Assembly (NCBI GenBank): GCA_023151275.1
Contig: JAKLJI010000032.1
Location: 1-34,876, forward strand
Length of the DNA: 34,876 nucleotides
DNA from: Bacteroidia bacterium
GTDB lineage: Bacteria > Bacteroidota > Bacteroidia > UKL13-3
Direction of reading: 5' to 3'
The notes below the pieces were generated by a model, which was given only the letters and a program-made list of their open reading frames with translations, had not been told where the DNA came from and searched no databases. The stretch's first letter is position 1. Every line of letters begins with the position of its first letter. Positions 1-6,857 of the stretch are shown here, piece after piece. The position numbers and the translations under genes were made by a program.

Positions 1-613
1 GGAGAAGGGAGTCCCTCAGGTAGGCTGATTTTACAAAAATTGAACCGGCTCTATTTTGATCCAATGCACGCAAAGATTCTTGCAATACAACTGTTTTTAA
101 ATGTTCTCCAATACTTGAAATACTTGCATTGGGCGCATTTTTTAAATAGGAGTTTACCTCGTCTTCTTCCAGATTTTCTACGCCTAACAAATTTCGAATC
201 CGTATGGCTTCTTTCCCGGTAAAGAAAAATGAAAATGCCTCAAGAGATTGATTCATTGCCCTGTGATTGGGATAGGTTTGAATGAAGGACGTACTTTTTA
301 AGGCATCTTCTCCTGAGCTCCGCTTTTTTAGGTAAGTATTGGCATTGGCAGCAAGCGAATCAATTTTTTGAATAGCAGATAATGCAAGCATTTTCAATTC
401 AAGATTTTTACCACTAAGCTCCCCCTGGTTTAATTGTTTTAGAAGGTTTTCATTGAATTGATGTTGTGTTTTTTCAAGATTTCTATAGTGTTTGAGGTAA
501 TCACCAGAGGTTGAAAAGAAAAAGAATACAATAAATATAAGGTACAGGAAGGATAGCTTCCGGAAGTTAAGGAATTTGTATTTAGGTATATATACAGTTT
601 TACTTTTGGCCAT
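1..613 (-). CDS. GldM-like motor stator protein, N-terminal part (runs off the left edge)
   Basis: The minus frame is open from an ATG at 613 to the window edge, giving the first 204 residues with no stop. After about 16 polar residues there is one membrane segment (about residues 20-36) containing YLIF, which resembles the YLVF-type core of the GldM N-terminal helix. A basic R18-K19 pair precedes it. The following periplasmic part is helical, with an NLEKTQ stretch and a segment ending NANTYLKK that recalls the first GldM domain. GldM forms the periplasmic shaft of the T9SS/gliding motor with GldL, and its single helix sits inside a GldL pentamer. The gene starts 5 bases after the gldL-like stop, so it is in the same operon. 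It is divergent from canonical GldM, and the call leans on its neighbour. The rest of the gene is outside the window. Confidence 0.6.
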   Translation of the reverse strand, partial: MAKSKTVYIPKYKFLNFRKLSFLYLIFIVFFFFSTSGDYLKHYRNLEKTQHQFNENLLKQLNQGELSGKNLELKMLALSAIQKIDSLAANANTYLKKRSSGEDALKSTSFIQTYPNHRAMNQSLEAFSFFFTGKEAIRIRNLLGVENLEEDEVNSYLKNAPNASISSIGEHLKTVVLQESLRALDQNRAGSIFVKSAYLRDSLL

Positions 614-618
614 TGCCT

Positions 619-1116
619 TTACATTGAACCTTCATTCAAAAATTTTCGGTATTTGGAATTTATCTTTTCCAAATGCGTATGGTATTCTTCAAACTCAGTA
701 TTTAATTTTTCCATTTTCTCGTGCATTTTTCGGCCATTTTCTGCGTTGATTTGCATTTCCTTACGCACGTTTTCGAGCGATGCATTCAAGGCTCTGATTT
801 GTTCCGATAATCCATGTATGCTTCCAGAAAACTGGTTCATTGCCTGTTGGTAAGCTCTGGCAGGATTTCCATCATCAATGGCTTCACCATCGAGTTGCGG
901 AAATACTTTTTCCCATTCGTATTCTTTGTCGTCTTCTGTTTTTTCAAACGCAGATACCAAAAATACAATGGCTTCTATGCAAAGACCTGCAATAAATAAT
1001 TCATTGGCATAATTCCATCCAATGAATTTAAACATGGACCCAATCAAAATAATTGCAGCTCCAAATCCATACAGGAAGGTTATAGGATCTAATTTCCCCT
1101 TTTTCTGTAATGCCAT
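619..1116 (-). CDS. GldL-family inner-membrane motor protein (short paralogue)
   Basis: The 165-residue product opens with MALQKK and has two membrane helices, about residues 14-33 and 39-57, separated by the short FKFIGW turn. The pattern YGFGAA...GSMFKF...CIEAIVFLVSAFE, then EWEKVFPQL, is the GldL signature. K30 and the membrane-embedded E48 match the charged residues known to be needed for proton-driven rotation in GldL. Residues 84-165 form a long helical, coiled-coil tail. Typical GldL proteins exceed 200 residues, so this one is short. In known systems GldL pentamers surround the GldM helix and convert proton motive force to rotation for T9SS secretion and gliding. Its upstream neighbour is a coiled-coil membrane protein, not the lipoprotein GldK. 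I therefore infer a paralogous motor and not the core gldKLMN locus. Confidence 0.82.
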   Translation of the reverse strand: MALQKKGKLDPITFLYGFGAAIILIGSMFKFIGWNYANELFIAGLCIEAIVFLVSAFEKTEDDKEYEWEKVFPQLDGEAIDDGNPARAYQQAMNQFSGSIHGLSEQIRALNASLENVRKEMQINAENGRKMHEKMEKLNTEFEEYHTHLEKINSKYRKFLNEGSM

Positions 1117-1119
1117 AGC

Positions 1120-1611
1120 TTAGTAGTTTTTCAATATATGTTCGTTAAATTCATTCCATTTGTGGCTTTGCTGTTTCAAGGCCTTTTTAATTCCCAATTG
1201 GATTCCAATCCAAAGAATCAACAAAAACAACAGTAAGCCTGAGGCATAAAAAATTATCTGGTAAAGCAGTTGTTTGTCCAAGCTTTCTTTAACCCCTTTT
1301 ACGGTCTTATTTTGTTGGTCAAATTTACCCGAGAATTCATCCAGAGTAATATTAATTGCTCTTTCATTTTGAGCCTGAACTTCCATGTTTTTTCGTAGTT
1401 TTTGGTCCAGGTCTTCAGAAAGTGTTTGTAGTTGGAGTTCCAGATTTTGATTTTTTTCTTCCAATTCTTTTATGCGTTGCGTCTGCTCAGCGTGTTTTCT
1501 ACGTAATTGCATGAGCTCTGTTTGAACCGAAGCATCCGTTTTTTCTTGGCTCATTGCCCCAAATGGTAGCAGTAAGCAGAACAGCATAAGGCGAATCCAA
1601 TTAATTTTCAT
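1120..1611 (-). CDS. Signal-peptide, coiled-coil, single-TM protein upstream of gldL-like gene
   Basis: No family was recognised. The ATG at 1611 is chosen because it starts directly at a signal peptide (MKINWIRLMLFCLLLPFG, then AMSQ). The frame stays open to a TTG at 1656, but that adds 15 polar residues in front of the signal. The mature protein is Lys/Glu/Gln-rich with heptad-like spacing over roughly residues 25-105. It then has one hydrophobic helix (about 115-140, FYASGLLLFLLILWIGIQLGI) and a short basic tail ending NEHILKNY. The likely topology is a periplasmic coiled coil anchored by a C-terminal membrane helix. It ends 3 bases before the gldL-like gene, so the two are cotranscribed. 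I infer a structural or regulatory partner of the motor, perhaps in the place GldK occupies in the core system. Confidence 0.6.
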   Translation of the reverse strand: MKINWIRLMLFCLLLPFGAMSQEKTDASVQTELMQLRRKHAEQTQRIKELEEKNQNLELQLQTLSEDLDQKLRKNMEVQAQNERAINITLDEFSGKFDQQNKTVKGVKESLDKQLLYQIIFYASGLLLFLLILWIGIQLGIKKALKQQSHKWNEFNEHILKNY

Positions 1612-1659
1612 ACCCATTTCAGCAAACAAGTTAAGTTCCCATTCACTATTTTCCAATTA

Positions 1660-1691
1660 TTTGTCCACCAACTGAATAAATGGTAAATTTG
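1660..1691 (+). promoter_or_regulatory. Bacteroidota-type promoter for the GNAT gene
   Basis: TTTG at 1660-1663 and TAAATTTG at 1684-1691 are separated by 20 bases. This fits the Bacteroidota primary sigma factor consensus (TTTG about 19-21 bases before TAnnTTTG). The downstream ATG is at 1718, leaving a short leader. No matching box was found on the opposite strand for the divergent gldL-like operon. Confidence 0.55.
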
Positions 1692-1717
1692 GTATTCCCT
1701 ATTTTATCATTCCCTTT

Positions 1718-2281
1718 ATGATTACCCCGTCAACCAAGCTGTTTACTTTCCCAGAATCATTCCCAATGCTTGAAACAAAGCGTCTGAAATTAAGGAGTCT
1801 CCGGCCCACAGATGCAGGTGCAATACTGGAAATGCGAGGCAGTTCATTGGTGAATCGATTTATTGGAAGACCAGAAATGCAATCTCAGGAATCGGCTGAA
1901 GAATTGGTTTCCAAAACCATTCAGGCCTTTCAAGAACGCAAGGGTATTGCCTGGGCTGGTGAGTTGAAATCGGGAAATGGTATTATTGGCACCTGTGGTT
2001 TTAATACGCTCGAGCCTTTGAATAGAAGGGCAGAGATAGGTGGGGAAATGCATCCTTCCTTTTGGGGTAAACGATTTGCTCCAGAGGCTTTTGAGGCGAT
2101 AGTTCAATATGGTTTTTCTTCACTGGGTTTGCACAGTATAGAAGCCAAAGTTTCGCCTGAAAATAAGTCTGCCATTGCCTTGCTCAAGCACTTGGGATTT
2201 GAGCAGGAGGCTTGGTTTAAAGACCGTTACTTTTTTGCAGGAAGGTTTTACCCCATGGCGGTTTATGTGGCATTTGCCTAA
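1718..2281 (+). CDS. GNAT-family N-acetyltransferase (RimJ/RimL type)
   Basis: The 187-residue product is predicted to transfer an acetyl group from acetyl-CoA to an amine. The domain begins at the second methionine, with ETKRLKLRSLRPTDA at about residues 19-33, typical of the RimJ/RimL branch. The acetyl-CoA pyrophosphate loop is represented by PSFWGKRFAPEAF (about 113-125). The C-terminal strand-helix VSPENKSAIALLKHLGF (about 145-161) is the standard GNAT ending, where an asparagine packs against the cofactor. About 16 extra N-terminal residues precede the domain; M17 is an alternative start. The acceptor could be a protein N-terminus, ribosomal protein or small amine; the sequence does not say. 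It is followed 21 bases later by a flavin reductase gene in the same direction. Confidence 0.88.
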   Translation: MITPSTKLFTFPESFPMLETKRLKLRSLRPTDAGAILEMRGSSLVNRFIGRPEMQSQESAEELVSKTIQAFQERKGIAWAGELKSGNGIIGTCGFNTLEPLNRRAEIGGEMHPSFWGKRFAPEAFEAIVQYGFSSLGLHSIEAKVSPENKSAIALLKHLGFEQEAWFKDRYFFAGRFYPMAVYVAFA

Positions 2282-2302
2282 TTTAGACTTTAATTCAAAG
2301 CT

Positions 2303-2863
2303 ATGTATGCCTTAGAAGAGCCAGGAAAGCCGCGAGTATTACTCATCAATGGGAGTGCTTCTTCGCATTCTTCCAACCTTCGTCTGATTCAGTTTATTGC
2401 ACAATCCTGCTCACAATGGAATGTTCAAATCCTTCCCGATTTGAAAGTGATTCCACATTTCTGTCCTGAAACTACCTTAGAAAATAGCCCCAAAGAAGTG
2501 GAGCAGCTGCGTCGGAAAATTCAGGCTTCAGATGCATTGATTATTTGCACTCCGGAATATGTTTTTAGTTTACCAGCTTTGCTGAAAAATGCCTTGGAAT
2601 GGTGCGTGTCTTCTTCGGTTTTTGAGTCAAAAAAGGTGGGAATAATTGTGGCATCTGCTTCGGGAATAAAAGCAGGTGAGGAGCTTCGTTTGTTGTTAAC
2701 AACATTGAATGCCCACCTCAATCCGGATTGTGATTTGCTAATTCAAGGGGCCAGGGGAAAGTTGCAGGACTCAGGGGAGCCTTCTTTGCCAGAAACTCGT
2801 GAGGCTTTGCAACAATTTATTGCTCATTTTTCTGCTTGGATTGGGAATACTTCCAAGAATTAA
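2303..2863 (+). CDS. NADPH-dependent FMN reductase family protein
   Basis: The 186-residue flavodoxin-fold protein is predicted to bind FMN and reduce it or a quinone/azo/nitro-type acceptor with NAD(P)H. The phosphate-binding loop is GSASSHSSN (about residues 17-25), following RVLLIN. The second FMN-contacting motif is CTPEYVFSLPALLKNALEW (about 80-98), close to the family pattern PEYN.S.PG.LKNA.DW. Length is normal for the family. It lies just downstream of the GNAT gene in the same orientation, probably on one transcript, and ends convergently with the PolX-like gene on the other strand. The physiological acceptor cannot be read from sequence. Confidence 0.87.
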   Translation: MYALEEPGKPRVLLINGSASSHSSNLRLIQFIAQSCSQWNVQILPDLKVIPHFCPETTLENSPKEVEQLRRKIQASDALIICTPEYVFSLPALLKNALEWCVSSSVFESKKVGIIVASASGIKAGEELRLLLTTLNAHLNPDCDLLIQGARGKLQDSGEPSLPETREALQQFIAHFSAWIGNTSKN

Positions 2864-2921
2864 TTTCCCGTTTTTTCAAACAATTACTGTTCCTGTAGCG
2901 TGTTAATTTGCTTTTTGGGAA

Positions 2922-4628
2922 TTAGTTACGTTTCAATTTTTGAAGCAGTTCATCGGTTTCTAGTGCGTTTAGGCATTGTTCTTTGCTGAGGCCGCCTTTG
3001 CGGGCTACCAGGGTGCCGAAATACATATCTAAAAAGCCATCCAATTCGTGTGCATCCGGATTGATACTTAACCAAATTCCTTTGTTTAAGGCATAATCAA
3101 TTTGGCGCCAGTCTAAGTCGAGGCGATAGGGGTTGGCATTGATTTCAATATGTACACCATTCGCGGCGCAGGCATCTATCATTTTTTTTGCGTTGATGGG
3201 ATAGCCTTCACGCATGAGCAACAACCTACCCGTTGGATGTCCCAATATGCTGGTGTATGGATTTTCGATGGCTTTCAAAAGCCTGCCCATGGCTTTCTCT
3301 TCGGTCATTTTGAGGTTGCTGTGAATGGATGCAACTACATAGTCAAAATCCTTCAAAACCTCATTCTCATAGTCTAAGTTTCCATCGTTTAAAATATCAC
3401 ATTCAATGCCTTTTAAGATTCTAAAGTTGGGATAGCGTGCATTCAATTTGTCAATTTCTTCCATTTGCTGGTACACCCGTTCTACGCTTAGACCATTGGC
3501 ATAGAAGGCAGATTTGCTATGGTCGGCCATACCCAAATAGGCATATCCTTTTTGCATGCACCATAGCGCCATTTCTTCAATGCTATTTTGGCCATCGCTC
3601 CAGGTACTGTGGTTGTGAAGCGGTCCTCTCAAGTCTTCGTATTCAATTAAGTTGGGCAGTTGATTTTGGGCTGCCTTTTCAATTTCGCCTAAGCCTTCAC
3701 GCAGTTCGGGTTCAATATAGCTGAGTCCAATTGATGCATAAATGTCTTCTTCTGAATCCCAATTTACCGAATCATCTGGTTCTGCTGGTAATTGTTTCAG
3801 GTGATCTTCGGAAGCCGTTTCCATGAAAAGGGAATACATGTAATTCTCTGAAGAGCAGAGGTGAATACTTACCGGAAAGCTTCCCAATTTTCCCTGAATA
3901 AATTCACCATCCCAATCGGTATTGTTGAGGAGAGGAATTGCCATAAGTTGGGCTGCCAATTCTTCTTTTTCTTCGGTGGCAACCAGTAAGTCAATGCATT
4001 CTAGAACCTCGGCGCATCGCCTTATTGGTCCTGTAAATGATGCCATTTCGGTAAATTCATCCTGAATGGTTTTTAGCAGTTGAAGCGCTAGGGGTTCTGC
4101 ACTGGCATAATGAAATTTATGCTGGTTGGCAAACAGAAATTCAATTTGCTTCCGAATACTTTCCTGGGTTTTTTGTCCGAAACCTTTGGCCTGAGCTAAT
4201 CTGTTTTCTTTGCAGGCGTAGAGCAATTCACCCGGGTTTTCAATGCCTAATTCTTTCCAGATAAATGCCACTTTTTTTGCTCCAATTCCCTTGATGCGCA
4301 TTAGTTGCCGAAGCCCTTCAGGAGTTTCTTCAATTAACTTGTTTAATTCAGGCCAGTTTCCCTGATTTTGGTTGAGAGAAACAATTACCTGAGCAATGCT
4401 TTTTCCTATTCCCTGAATGCTTTCAAGTTCTTGGAGACTTAGGTTGAATAAGGCTTGTGGGAATTTATCGATGCGGAAAGCTGCGGCGGCATAGGATTTT
4501 ATCTTGAATGGATTTCCACCATGCAATTCGCTTAGGTCGGCGTAGAGTTTGAAAATATCTGCCAGGTCTGAATTGGTCATGCCTGCAAGATGGGCAATGG
4601 AATTGGATTTGGCAAAAAGGAAATCCAT
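2922..4628 (-). CDS. PolX-like HhH/PHP-domain protein with degraded polymerase active site
   Basis: The 568-residue product has PolX architecture: an N-terminal 8-kDa-like domain with helix-hairpin-helix motifs (IQGIGKSIA at 71-79, IKGIGAKKV at 112-120, and KGFGQKTQ at 148-155), a Pol beta-like palm, then a C-terminal PHP domain. The PHP metal ligands look intact: H338 and H340, D345, D369-H370, E409, H436, H464, and D525/H527. In the palm, the usual GS..RR......D.D is TGPIRR......CID (199-213), so Ser is Pro and the first Asp is Cys. The third Asp site (VDLR in active enzymes) reads VSIH (253-256). I infer loss of polymerase activity with PHP nuclease or phosphatase activity kept, probably in base-excision repair. 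M17 (base 4580) matches the usual PolX start and may be the true one. Confidence 0.85.
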   Translation of the reverse strand: MDFLFAKSNSIAHLAGMTNSDLADIFKLYADLSELHGGNPFKIKSYAAAAFRIDKFPQALFNLSLQELESIQGIGKSIAQVIVSLNQNQGNWPELNKLIEETPEGLRQLMRIKGIGAKKVAFIWKELGIENPGELLYACKENRLAQAKGFGQKTQESIRKQIEFLFANQHKFHYASAEPLALQLLKTIQDEFTEMASFTGPIRRCAEVLECIDLLVATEEKEELAAQLMAIPLLNNTDWDGEFIQGKLGSFPVSIHLCSSENYMYSLFMETASEDHLKQLPAEPDDSVNWDSEEDIYASIGLSYIEPELREGLGEIEKAAQNQLPNLIEYEDLRGPLHNHSTWSDGQNSIEEMALWCMQKGYAYLGMADHSKSAFYANGLSVERVYQQMEEIDKLNARYPNFRILKGIECDILNDGNLDYENEVLKDFDYVVASIHSNLKMTEEKAMGRLLKAIENPYTSILGHPTGRLLLMREGYPINAKKMIDACAANGVHIEINANPYRLDLDWRQIDYALNKGIWLSINPDAHELDGFLDMYFGTLVARKGGLSKEQCLNALETDELLQKLKRN

Positions 4629-4680
4629 TAAATGCTTGTGTTTTTACTGAATTTCGATTGGAATGTCATGTTGCCTTAGG

Positions 4681-4817
4681 GGTGGGAGCGGATACCCGAC
4701 TGGGCAGCTGGCTTAGCTTTGCGTGCAGGGCACGGCGACCTTAGAAGCCCGTGCAATGCGCTGCAAAGCTTGCCGGATGAACAGGCTGTAGCAGCGGACG
4801 ACCCGCCCCGCGAAACG
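4681..4817. repeat. GC-rich structured intergenic element
   Basis: This stretch between the PolX-like and DUF4199 genes is much more GC-rich than its surroundings and non-coding. It contains nested inverted repeats: AGCTTTGC (4715-4722) pairs with GCAAAGCT (4763-4770), and inside that GCACGG (4730-4735) pairs with CCGTGC (4749-4754). Its two ends carry similar direct motifs, GCGGATACCCGAC (4689-4701) and GCGGACGACCCGCC (from about 4794). The edges are set by composition. This resembles an interspersed REP/MITE-like repeat, but a structured RNA is possible. Only one copy is in the window. Confidence 0.5.
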
Positions 4818-4861
4818 TGAATTTGATTTTTGTTGGATTGGATTAGCGGGGAAGGCCCAGC

Positions 4862-5344
4862 TTATTTTTTGTTTCTGATGAATATGCTTACGATAGCGGA
4901 GGTTAGTGTGCCCATTACAATGGCGCCAAACAAGCCCTGGATAACGTAGTTTTCGAGGTTGAAAAATTCACGTGCTACGTCTTCGCTCATTTGCTTGCTG
5001 CTGATTGCATAAGCAATTGCATTTTCAAAATAATTGGGAGTAATTCCCTGAAAACAGATGGTTTGTGTAAGTGGGCTTAGTACCGCAACTACCACAGAAA
5101 TGAGCACCCCGCTTAAAAAGCTTTGCATGTAGGTTATTTGTCCGCCAAAGAAATTTTTTCGCTTATCGAGCAAGGCAAAAACATAAATGATTACCGAGGG
5201 AATGGCGACAAAATTGGTGTAAAGTGCATGTTTGTGGATGAGCACATCGTGTAGTCCAACTGATTTTTCTACAAACATCCAGGCCAGACTCATGATGGCA
5301 AAGAGGGTTCCCCATTTGAATTCGATACTGTATTTTTTTAACAT
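4862..5344 (-). CDS. DUF4199-family membrane protein
   Basis: The 160-residue protein has about four membrane segments: FKWGTLFAIMSLAWMFVEK near the N-terminus, a second at about 43-59 (FVAIPSVIIYVFALLD), a third at about 74-94 (SFLSGVLISVVVAVLSPLT) and a last one near 136-155 (LFGAIVMGTLTSAIVSIFI). The Lys-rich KKYSIEFKWG opening, the YMQSF...G segment and the short hydrophilic loop before the last helix fit DUF4199, a Bacteroidota family of unknown function. It lies 4 bases after the stop of the DUF1801 gene and is therefore probably cotranscribed with it. No catalytic residues are evident. Confidence 0.72.
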   Translation of the reverse strand: MLKKYSIEFKWGTLFAIMSLAWMFVEKSVGLHDVLIHKHALYTNFVAIPSVIIYVFALLDKRKNFFGGQITYMQSFLSGVLISVVVAVLSPLTQTICFQGITPNYFENAIAYAISSKQMSEDVAREFFNLENYVIQGLFGAIVMGTLTSAIVSIFIRNKK

Positions 5345-5348
5345 GGCT

Positions 5349-5804
5349 TTATCGTTTTAATAGGGTTTCGTAGGTGGAAATCCAATCTGCCGGACTCCAT
5401 TTTTGGGCCAATTCGGCAATTAGGTCTAATGGAATTTGCTCCGGTTTTTTGAACCGAATGCAGCTCTTGCCCATATCCAATTTTCCTTTTACGCGATTGG
5501 CATATTCGGAGGTAAACCAATTCAGGAGTTCTTCATTGGCATAAATGCCCATGTGGTAAAGCGAAATGGCATTTTTTTGGGAAGCCAGACTGATGAAAGG
5601 CAAGGGCAATTTGGGGTCGCAATGGTATCCTTTGGGGTAAATGGAATGCGGAACCACATAGCCAATCATGCCATAACTCATGCAGGTTTCAAAGCCTTTG
5701 GGTAAAGCCTTGAGAATGGTTTCGTGCAGTTTTGTTATTGCATCCCGACGTTCCTCGGGCAACGAGTCTAAATATTCCTGAATGCTGTTTGCTTTGCTTT
5801 GCAT
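5349..5804 (-). CDS. DUF1801-domain protein
   Basis: The 151-residue soluble protein starts SIQEYLDSLPEERR, the usual opening of DUF1801 (YdhG-like fold). It continues with the family features: a MSYGMIGYVVP segment near residue 43, PLPFISLASQKNAISLY near 66-83, and a basic KGKLDMGKSCIRFKKPEQIP segment near 105-124. Function is not established for the family; some members resemble small iron-sulphur or frataxin-like folds, but no cysteine ligand set is visible here. Length is typical. It is the upstream partner of the DUF4199 gene, with 4 bases between them. Confidence 0.8.
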   Translation of the reverse strand: MQSKANSIQEYLDSLPEERRDAITKLHETILKALPKGFETCMSYGMIGYVVPHSIYPKGYHCDPKLPLPFISLASQKNAISLYHMGIYANEELLNWFTSEYANRVKGKLDMGKSCIRFKKPEQIPLDLIAELAQKWSPADWISTYETLLKR

Positions 5805-5860
5805 GGAACGAAGAAAATGAAATCAGGCCAGATTGCCAATTTCAGTTAGCTTCAAACTAC

Positions 5861-6814
5861 TTAAAAGAGTAGGGCTTGAAGTTGATCCCGCCAAACCAAA
5901 ATAATTACCCCGGCAATTGAAATAGCTACAGCCAAATAACTTTTCCAATTGATTTTTTCTCCAAAGAAAAATACCGATGCAAAGGTTACTGAAACCGGCA
6001 AAAGCGAAAGAATGGTTTGTGTGATACTGACCTCAATAAGGTTGGCAGAGAATAAGGAAAGTGACACGCCAATTACCGGTCCGAACAAGGTGCCGAGCAA
6101 AACAGGTTTTAGGCGTTCGGAAGAAAAACTAATGGACTTGAATTCTGCGATTAAAGGAGTTTTGAATGCTCCAATTGCGTAAACAGAAATTGTAGCAATG
6201 AACATCCGAATCCATGTTGCATGAATGGCGTTGATTTCTGATGAAGAGCTTGTGAATCCTTTTTTTGCAAGCACCAAGCCTAAGCCCTGACAAATAGCAC
6301 CTAATGCTGCATAAACAATACCTTTCCAGAAATTTCCTCTCCCTTCGTCTTTAACTGCTTGTTGTTCACTTCGGGATGCCGTTAGCAATAATATCCCTGA
6401 AATTGAAATCAGCATACCTATCATTCCAAGAGCGCTTAATTGTTCATCAACAAGCATGATGCCGGCTAACAGTGCCGCACCTGGAGCAAAGCTGCTAAAC
6501 AAGGATGTACGCCTGCTTCCTAGAATATGGTAAGCAGTAAAGGCAAAAAAGTCGCCCAAGGTAAGGCCAACAATTCCGGATAATCCAAACCAGATATAGT
6601 GAGATGCTTCGGGGATGGAAAAGAGTTGAATAGGATTGATTCCACTGATGAAGATATTCATCAACCCAAGCACCAGAAAGGCATAAAGAAGGCGCACCCG
6701 GTTCACCGAACCTGGATTGGCAATGCGCGATGCATGAGCAAATGAAAAGGTGCCGATTGTCCAGCTAAGTACAGTTAAAAGAGCCGCTCCTCCGCCTAAA
6801 AAGATTGGGTTCAT
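5861..6814 (-). CDS. EamA/DMT-superfamily transporter
   Basis: The 317-residue integral membrane protein has about ten hydrophobic helices in two homologous halves, the architecture of drug/metabolite transporters. The first half runs to about residue 147. A polar linker follows (about 148-160, SRSEQQAVKDEGR), then the second half begins (FWKGIVYAALGAICQGLGLVLAKKG). The last helix of each half carries the family-like G-I-L-L / G-V-I-I-L pattern (ISISGILLLTA and ISIAGVIILVW). These are inner-membrane exporters or importers of small metabolites; the substrate cannot be inferred. The gene stands alone between the DUF1801 gene and the beta-CASP gene, all on the minus strand. Confidence 0.85.
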   Translation of the reverse strand: MNPIFLGGGAALLTVLSWTIGTFSFAHASRIANPGSVNRVRLLYAFLVLGLMNIFISGINPIQLFSIPEASHYIWFGLSGIVGLTLGDFFAFTAYHILGSRRTSLFSSFAPGAALLAGIMLVDEQLSALGMIGMLISISGILLLTASRSEQQAVKDEGRGNFWKGIVYAALGAICQGLGLVLAKKGFTSSSSEINAIHATWIRMFIATISVYAIGAFKTPLIAEFKSISFSSERLKPVLLGTLFGPVIGVSLSLFSANLIEVSITQTILSLLPVSVTFASVFFFGEKINWKSYLAVAISIAGVIILVWRDQLQALLF

Positions 6815-6857
6815 GATTGTTAATTTAGTGGTTCAATCCCATTGCTTGTTGATTGAT

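Noticed and set aside
40-222. Open frame on the plus strand at the left edge
   Set aside because: It lies antisense to the GldM-like gene, which has a good operon position and family-like sequence; the plus frame has no recognisable domain.
1612-1656. Longer N-terminus for the coiled-coil protein from a TTG start
   Set aside because: The extra 15 residues are polar and would sit in front of a clear signal peptide; the ATG at 1611 is better.
2864-2921. Bidirectional terminator between the FMN reductase and PolX genes
   Set aside because: Only a loose, interrupted AATTTCCC/GGGAATT pairing with a long loop; not enough for a call.
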